Positions 50,885-55,704 of a stretch of DNA of 55,704 nt are shown here, piece by piece (the stretch's first letter is position 1; every line of letters starts with the position of its first letter). The notes beneath the pieces are model-generated. The model ran no database searches. It had not been told where the DNA came from and worked only from the letters and a program-made list of their open reading frames with translations. This stretch comes from Mastigamoeba balamuthi (Eukaryota; Evosea; Mastigamoebida; Mastigamoebidae): contig CACRSC010000057.1 of the NCBI GenBank assembly GCA_902651635.1, positions 135,026-190,729 on the forward strand, given 5' to 3'. A program made the translations under genes and the position numbers.

Positions 50885-51929
50885 TTTTCAACAAGGAATT
50901 CCTTCATGAAATGAGTGAAGCATAATTGATATTGCCTTTCAGTAGGCAGCCGATGTACGAAGTGGTGGTCATCAGTCTCCTCTCAGTGGCATATCATTCT
51001 CTTTTCTTACTACAAAGAAAGGAGCATATTCTGTCTCCCAAATGGATTGGGCAGAACAAATCTGGAAAGACTGTGCATCATTCAACTGTTGGATCGAAAA
51101 TATTCGCAGAGAGGTCTGCATCTGCCCTTAGAGCTCGTAAGACTGCTGTTCCTCTGAGTGAAACCGTAGCATAATAAATGCAAATGCCCAATGCAAGGTC
51201 AGGTGAATTCAGGGGACGTCTTTTTTTTTCTGTACAGGTGTTTTTGGGGATTTTTTAATCGGGGGTGGAGAGGGCCCCCAGTAAAAATTCGGGGGGATGT
51301 TAGTGCTACATCGTTTATCAAAACTCTCTTGCAAAGAGGTTTCCTCAAGCACACCCTCATGGTCATCAGTGCCACGAAGCATGCAGATATCATTACAGTA
51401 TCCGTGGGATGCTGATTGGGTTTATCTGAGGAGACCACCTTCTGGTGACAATGATGTCCACATCGAGGTGCAGGGTTTCCAAATGGCCTGATATGTGCAC
51501 AGAGGTAGGTGCCACACCTACAACATTTTTGCACATCTTTCTTCCCTGTGTCAAACCCCCGTGTGAGTCAGAGATACTGCCTGAGGGGTCAAGCAATGAA
51601 GGTTTGGGGCTTCAAATTTGACTCGGTGTTTGTCAAACGCCTTTGCTGAAACTGGCATGCCACGTAGGATCTTAACTGACTCAAATTCGCGGTCGTTACG
51701 GGAAACCCCCTCGTTGTTCTAGGATATCCCTCCCGATAGCAGTCTCGAGCTGTCGGCAGGCTGCATCTCGAGGCTGTGTGCGCATCTTTGTTGAGACATC
51801 CGACAGAATTCATCAGTTCCCAAATTCCAAAAGCCCGGGATAAATCAAAATAACGACTTCCACGTCTAGTTTTTTTATTTCCTGCACTGAATTTCAGTTC
51901 GTAATTCAATAGTGCAACCTTCGTCTCTC
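50885..51929. other. Upstream region of Cys-rich gene 2
   Basis: Counterpart of 47745-48756. Diverged up to about 51488, then nearly identical. No gene recognised. Confidence 0.4.
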
Positions 51930-53250
51930 ATGAGAACAGCAGTGCCGATCGTCGCAGCAGCGCTTCTGCTCCTGCTCGTGTTCGATTCTGCCCGGGGTGA
52001 CGCCTGCGTGCCCACTGTCTGCGGCTCCGTGGGCTCCGTCTGCGGCGACGCCACGCAGTGCCATCCGCTCGAGGCCTGTGAGCGCACCGACACCACACTC
52101 CCGCAATAATGGGGAGCCTCTCGCTCTCCGCGTATGCTCACGCCTCCCGTGCAGTCTGCGACAACTCCTCCTGGCACTGCGTGGCGCTGCTCCCGGCCCA
52201 CGCGGCGTGCCGCACAGACGAGCAGTGCGACGGGCACTGGATGCCCTCCGGCGGCTGCAGAGGCGGCGCCTGCAGCCCCGCAGACCTCACCCTCGGCCAC
52301 AACTGCTCCGGCTCGACGAGCCCCGACTGCCTCGAGCTGGGCGTCTGCGGAGACGGCGGCGCCTGCACCGAGCCCGAGTACATCGCCGTGGGCGACCGCT
52401 GCGGCCCTGTGCCCCTGTGCGTCCCTCTCCCTCCCCGGCCCTGCGTTCCCTCGTGCCCTGCCGGCCCGCGGCTGACCGCAGAGCGCCTCTGCCCAGCGAC
52501 TCCGACCTCTCTGTGCTAGTCGACGACGGCGCCGAGTGCGTGCCCGGGAGCGGCTGCGTCGGGGGCCGGTGCACGCGGCTGCCGCCCGACACCAACGGGA
52601 CCGCGTGCGGCAGCGACGGCGAGTGCGGGGCCGCAGGGCACTGCTCGGCCAACGGCACGTGCATCTCGCGGTACGTCCAGGGCGTCGGGGCGCCCTGCGA
52701 GAACGACCGCGACTGCGCCGCGGGCATCTGCGAGACCCCGCGCCCCGAGGGCCCGGGCAGGTGCGGGCCGCTGAGCCCCGAGGTCACGACGCCCTGCGCG
52801 ACAGCCGCCGACTGCCCGTCCGAAGGCGACGAGGTCTACAGCTGCGAGTGCGCAGAGGGCGGCGCGGGGATGCTCTGCGTCAGGAAGCGGGCGGTGCGGG
52901 ACACGCGCTACGAGCAGTGCCTGGGGGCCAACACCTACGCGCACTGCGAGGCGCTCCTCATCCAGCAGCTCAAGGACGAGGCTGTCCTGGCCCTGGCGCC
53001 CGCGTGCGCGTCAGTCCCCGTGCCCGCGGGCAGCGCCAGCGAGTCGCAGTCGCCTGCCAGCGTGGCGTCTGTTGTCGTCGATGGTCCGTCGTCGGGGGCA
53101 CAGCCCGTGCGGTCTTCGTCGCACGCCAAGACCGAGTCCTCTTCGCACGCCAAGACCGAGCCCTCTTCGCACGGCAACCTCGCGGGAGTCTTGTCCGTGC
53201 CGGTGGTCGGTGTGTATGCAGCATTGGCCCTGCACGTCCTCGTGCTGTAG
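51930..53250 (+). CDS. Cys-rich secreted protein with C-terminal hydrophobic tail, copy 2
   Basis: Exons 51930-52077, 52155-52416 and 52497-53250, 387 residues. The same protein as the copy at 48757, with Glu to Gly in the region CVEGRC/CVGGRC, a few other changes and eight extra residues in the stalk from one more 24-base SSSHAKTE repeat. Both copies are open. The hydrophobic ends differ slightly (YAALALHVLVL here). A recent duplicate kept alike, probably by gene conversion. Confidence 0.75.
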
Positions 53251-53957
53251 AACTGGCCTCAGGAGGCATGATGTATGGGCATGTGGGAGCTCTATTCGAC
53301 ATCCTTGTGTCCCACACAGGCAATTACCCATCTTTCCTCCCGACCAATTCTCATTGGTGAGATGGCCGGTTTTTGGCTGGAAACGTGCTTGAAGAATCTC
53401 GAGTGTATGCAATACAATGATCTTGCTGTGTCCGTTGCAAACCTTGCCTTCAGGAATATGTGTCCGCGCTGCTGTATGTCCCTTCATGTATGGGTGGTAC
53501 AGAGGCCTCTTCTCAGCGCTGTCTGTGTCAGAGCAATGTCTTGGTTTTGACTGGCTAAGCCCTCGTGACGTACGACGTGCTATCAACAATGCACTGCATG
53601 ACCCAAAGCACGCCGTCATACCTCTGTATAGGATCCCCTCAGCAATACCGTCCCCCCAGCCCATTGGGCACCACAAGGTGGCCACAGTGTCGAAGTGTGA
53701 AAATGAACTTATTCAGCATTTTTCTTCTTTCAAAATTGTATTAAAATAGAATACTGGCCTTTGGGTAATACTACATACAAAACAACTTGCAGGTCTTTGT
53801 ACAGAGCAAAGTTGTGGTAAGATTTCAAACGAAAGAAGCAGATCGGATGACTTCTCGGCGATCCTGTAGTATCTCGAGAATCGAGAAGACATATTGGCCG
53901 AACTGAGGCGATTGACACGAAATGCCGATGGTTTTCGGAGGATTCTGAAATGTAAAT
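53251..53957. other. Downstream region of copy 2 with tRNA remnant
   Basis: Counterpart of 50054-50737 with a short insertion near 53326 (ATTACCCATC...). A decayed tRNA-Ser fragment is at about 53888-53941. No gene seen. Confidence 0.5.
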
Positions 53958-54041
53958 GACAGCTTGGCCGAGCGGTCTAAGGCGATTGACTCGAAATCAA
54001 TTCTCCCAACGGAGGCGTAGGTTCAAATCCTGCAGCTGTCG
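53958..54041 (+). tRNA. tRNA-Ser (anticodon CGA), copy 7
   Basis: Intact 84-base copy, ending the tandem array. T-rich DNA follows within 20 bases. Confidence 0.95.
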
Positions 54042-54585
54042 AATTATTCGTGGTTTTTTTTTTCATTGTACCAGACGATGTTTGAGTCTGAAGGGAGGGA
54101 TGCAAATGTTTATCATATAAGTTTTATAGTAATGAAAAAAAATAGGAAATGAGTATTATAAGTCTGAGTTTCAGAAGAGTAAAAAGGACTTGTAACTGAA
54201 AGAATTAGAAGTTGAGTTTACTGCTATTAACAATAGAACAAAGTAGTAGTTTCTTCAGGTACTCTCAGGCATATTTGGAGCAAATGAAAGAGAATAGAAC
54301 ATTCTTCTTCAATTGGGGGTCTGAGGTGCTTGTTGCATCCTCTTTTGTTAAGCACAGTTTAAGATTTTTGGAGGGATCATGTCATTTTCAAGTGGGTTCT
54401 GAACTCAGAACACTTATCTTTTATAGGATATTTTAAGGATGTTTCTGTCAGAGTTAATGTACGTCATTATCAAAAAGTATAACACCGAAGGATCAGAGAA
54501 AATCAGAAGGCAGAAAAAAGAAGTGATCTAGTGTATGAATCGCGTCTCCTCTGACAGATCGGCACCTCAAAGAGAAAAATGATTT
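54042..54585. other. AT-rich intergenic region between two inverted tRNA-Ser genes
   Basis: About 540 bases without a gene, between copies 7 (plus) and 8 (minus). The two tRNAs form an inverted repeat around it. Confidence 0.4.
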
Positions 54586-54669
54586 CGACAGCTGCAGGAT
54601 TTGAACCTACGCCTCCGTTGGGAGAATTGATTTCGAGTCAATCGCCTTAGACCGCTCGGCCAAGCTGTC
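54586..54669 (-). tRNA. tRNA-Ser (anticodon CGA), copy 8
   Basis: Intact 84-base copy on the minus strand, convergent to the plus-strand tRNA at 53958. Confidence 0.95.
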
Positions 54670-54939
54670 ATCTGATGTTTGGAAGATCGACAGGATTGCC
54701 CAGAAGCCGTTCCTACGAGGTCTTTGTTGTTGTACAGGCGGTGGGTGTGCGCTGTGTGTGAGCAGCAGGTGGCCAGCGCAAGGTGTTGTGTGCCCCGGGA
54801 GTCTGCAGCCTTCCCAACCCATCCAGTGTATTGGGAAGTCGGTGTGTGCCGCGTGCGCTGCGCTGGCGTGCCTGCGCTCTGCTGCTGTCCCTGCCCCTCT
54901 GCCTTGCTCTCTTTCCCATCTGCTGGCCAGCAGCGCCCG

Positions 54940-55500
54940 TCACACAGCTGCCATCTGCTGCTGCTGCTGCTGTTGCTGCTGCGCTGGCGGCTTGGGCGGC
55001 GGCGTGAGGGGCCGCTGCAGCGTCCCGGGGGCCGAGGCAGAGGCGTGCACGGCGGCAGGGGCCGGGGCAGGGGCTGCGTCGCCGAGGGCAGCGAAGCTGT
55101 AGTCCTCGCGTATCTCCATGCGGGCCATCTCGATGGCCTCGACCCACTCGCACTTGGTGCGGGCGTCGGGGGCGCAGACGGCGTACGTGCGCAGGCCCTC
55201 GTGGTTCTCGCCCAGGGGGTCGCGCTCGCTGTGCCGGATGACCGCCAGCTCGAACAGCTCGCCCTGGCCGGGCCCGGGCCCCCGCGCGCCCTGCACGTCG
55301 CCCATGACCGCGCAGATGTCCTCGAGCGCGATGACGCCGCAGGGCACCGCGTCCTTGGGGCTCGCAAAGTACGCGAGCGACCCCTCGCGCAGCACAAAAT
55401 ACCGCCGCTTCCAGTTGCGCACCTGCGAGGGGCGCGGGGGGGCAGTGGCCGCCGTCAGCTGACGCCCAGCACGCAGCAGCAGCGCCAGCAGGCAGCCCAT
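54940..55500 (-). CDS. PH domain protein
   Basis: ATG at 55500, stop at 54940-54942. An intron may cover the stretch before the acceptor-like CCCCTCGCAG near 55424, so the start is uncertain; the frame is also open to 55569. The core is a pleckstrin homology domain: VRNWKRRYFVLREGSLAYFA at the start, IALEDICAVMGD, a variable loop, FELAVIRHSERD, TYAVCAPDARTKCEWVEAIE with the invariant Trp in the C-terminal helix. The tail is Ala/Pro-rich and ends with a Gln run (CAG repeat, about 54955-54985) and MAAV. Likely membrane phosphoinositide binding; partners unknown. Confidence 0.75.
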   Translation of the reverse strand: MGCLLALLLRAGRQLTAATAPPRPSQVRNWKRRYFVLREGSLAYFASPKDAVPCGVIALEDICAVMGDVQGARGPGPGQGELFELAVIRHSERDPLGENHEGLRTYAVCAPDARTKCEWVEAIEMARMEIREDYSFAALGDAAPAPAPAAVHASASAPGTLQRPLTPPPKPPAQQQQQQQQQMAAV

Positions 55501-55662
55501 CGCTGGCGCTGTGCAGTGGCCCCTCGGGCCCAGTCCAGGCACACAGCAATCAACAATCGTCAAGTGCAACGAGCGATTCTCCCCTCGCTACCCCTTCGCG
55601 TGCGCAGCAACAGAAGCATCGCACGAATCGACGCCCCAGCCAGCACACACAGACACACTCCT

Positions 55663-55704
55663 GTCTGTGTGTGTGTGTGTGTCTCTCTCTCTCTCTCTCT
55701 CTCT
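55663..55704. repeat. GT/CT microsatellite at window end
   Basis: Alternating TG for about 20 bases, then TC to the last base of the window. Confidence 0.9.

Larger units (their letters stand above)
47599..53957 (+). repeat. Tandem segmental duplication, about 3.1-3.2 kb per unit
   Basis: Unit 1 (47599-50737) and unit 2 (50738-53957) each start with a tRNA-Ser, contain an inverted tRNA fragment, the same noncoding stretch and a Cys-rich protein gene (offset 3173), and end before the next tRNA-Ser at 53958. From about 48315 to 50045 (51488 to 53220) the two are almost identical, including introns. The DNA between the tRNA and 48315 differs at many sites. The left unit lacks an insertion present right of 53326 and one repeat of the 24-base Ser/His/Lys coding motif. 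Confidence 0.9.

Noticed and set aside
54955-54985. CAG/CTG run as a functional expansion
   Set aside because: Short interrupted run coding Gln at the end of the PH protein; common simple sequence.

Overview
The window is nuclear DNA of a GC-rich, intron-bearing eukaryote, probably unicellular; I cannot name the species. Evidence: spliceosomal GT-AG introns, typical eukaryotic genes (eIF4E, GOT1, E2F-like, RUN-FYVE, PH, RING), and tRNA genes without an encoded CCA. Host introns are short, many have an unusual GTGCG-type 5' splice site, and several carry a TCAATTGA palindrome.

Region 1 (1-21.5 kb) is an endogenous Polinton / polinton-like-virus / virophage-type element, cut at the left window edge. 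It has a double-jelly-roll major capsid protein, an A32/FtsK-type packaging ATPase, an archaeo-eukaryotic primase fused to an SF3 helicase, a GRF zinc-finger protein, a retroviral-type integrase fused in one frame to a Ulp1-like cysteine protease, a coiled-coil protein of about 1,257 residues and several small membrane or unknown proteins. No DNA polymerase B is seen; it may lie upstream. The element looks dead but still legible. About eleven in-frame stops interrupt its genes, each explicable by one C-to-T or G-to-A change. Catalytic residues of the ATPase, integrase and perhaps helicase are changed in the same way. A 2,676-bp DNA transposon (13236-15911, CATG target duplication) sits in the helicase gene; without it and one CATG the helicase frame is continuous.

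Region 2 (21.6-26 kb) holds TAGCGG-type palindromic repeat arrays flanking and interrupting a multi-exon gene or genes (zinc-finger N-terminal part, a six-exon 3' part), with an 826-bp assembly gap. A CpG-depleted relative of these arrays lies at 37.7-38.8 kb beside a decayed, internally deleted copy of the transposon (36.4-37.4 kb).

Region 3 (26.5-55.7 kb) is host chromosome: two paralogous secreted proteins with C-terminal hydrophobic tails, a RUN-FYVE protein, eIF4E, an alpha/beta-hydrolase-like protein, GOT1, a small E2F-like protein, a RING gene and its paralog (with a likely assembly duplication at a single N), a tandemly duplicated Cys-rich secreted protein and a PH-domain protein. Eight almost identical tRNA-Ser(CGA) copies, seven intact and one decayed, are scattered between these genes on both strands; three punctuate the tandem duplication at 47.6-54 kb.

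Functionally, the viral genes make a virion (MCP, ATPase, protease), replication (primase-helicase) and integration (integrase) set. The host genes are unrelated housekeeping, trafficking and surface genes. All calls come from reading the sequence by eye; no database search was possible.
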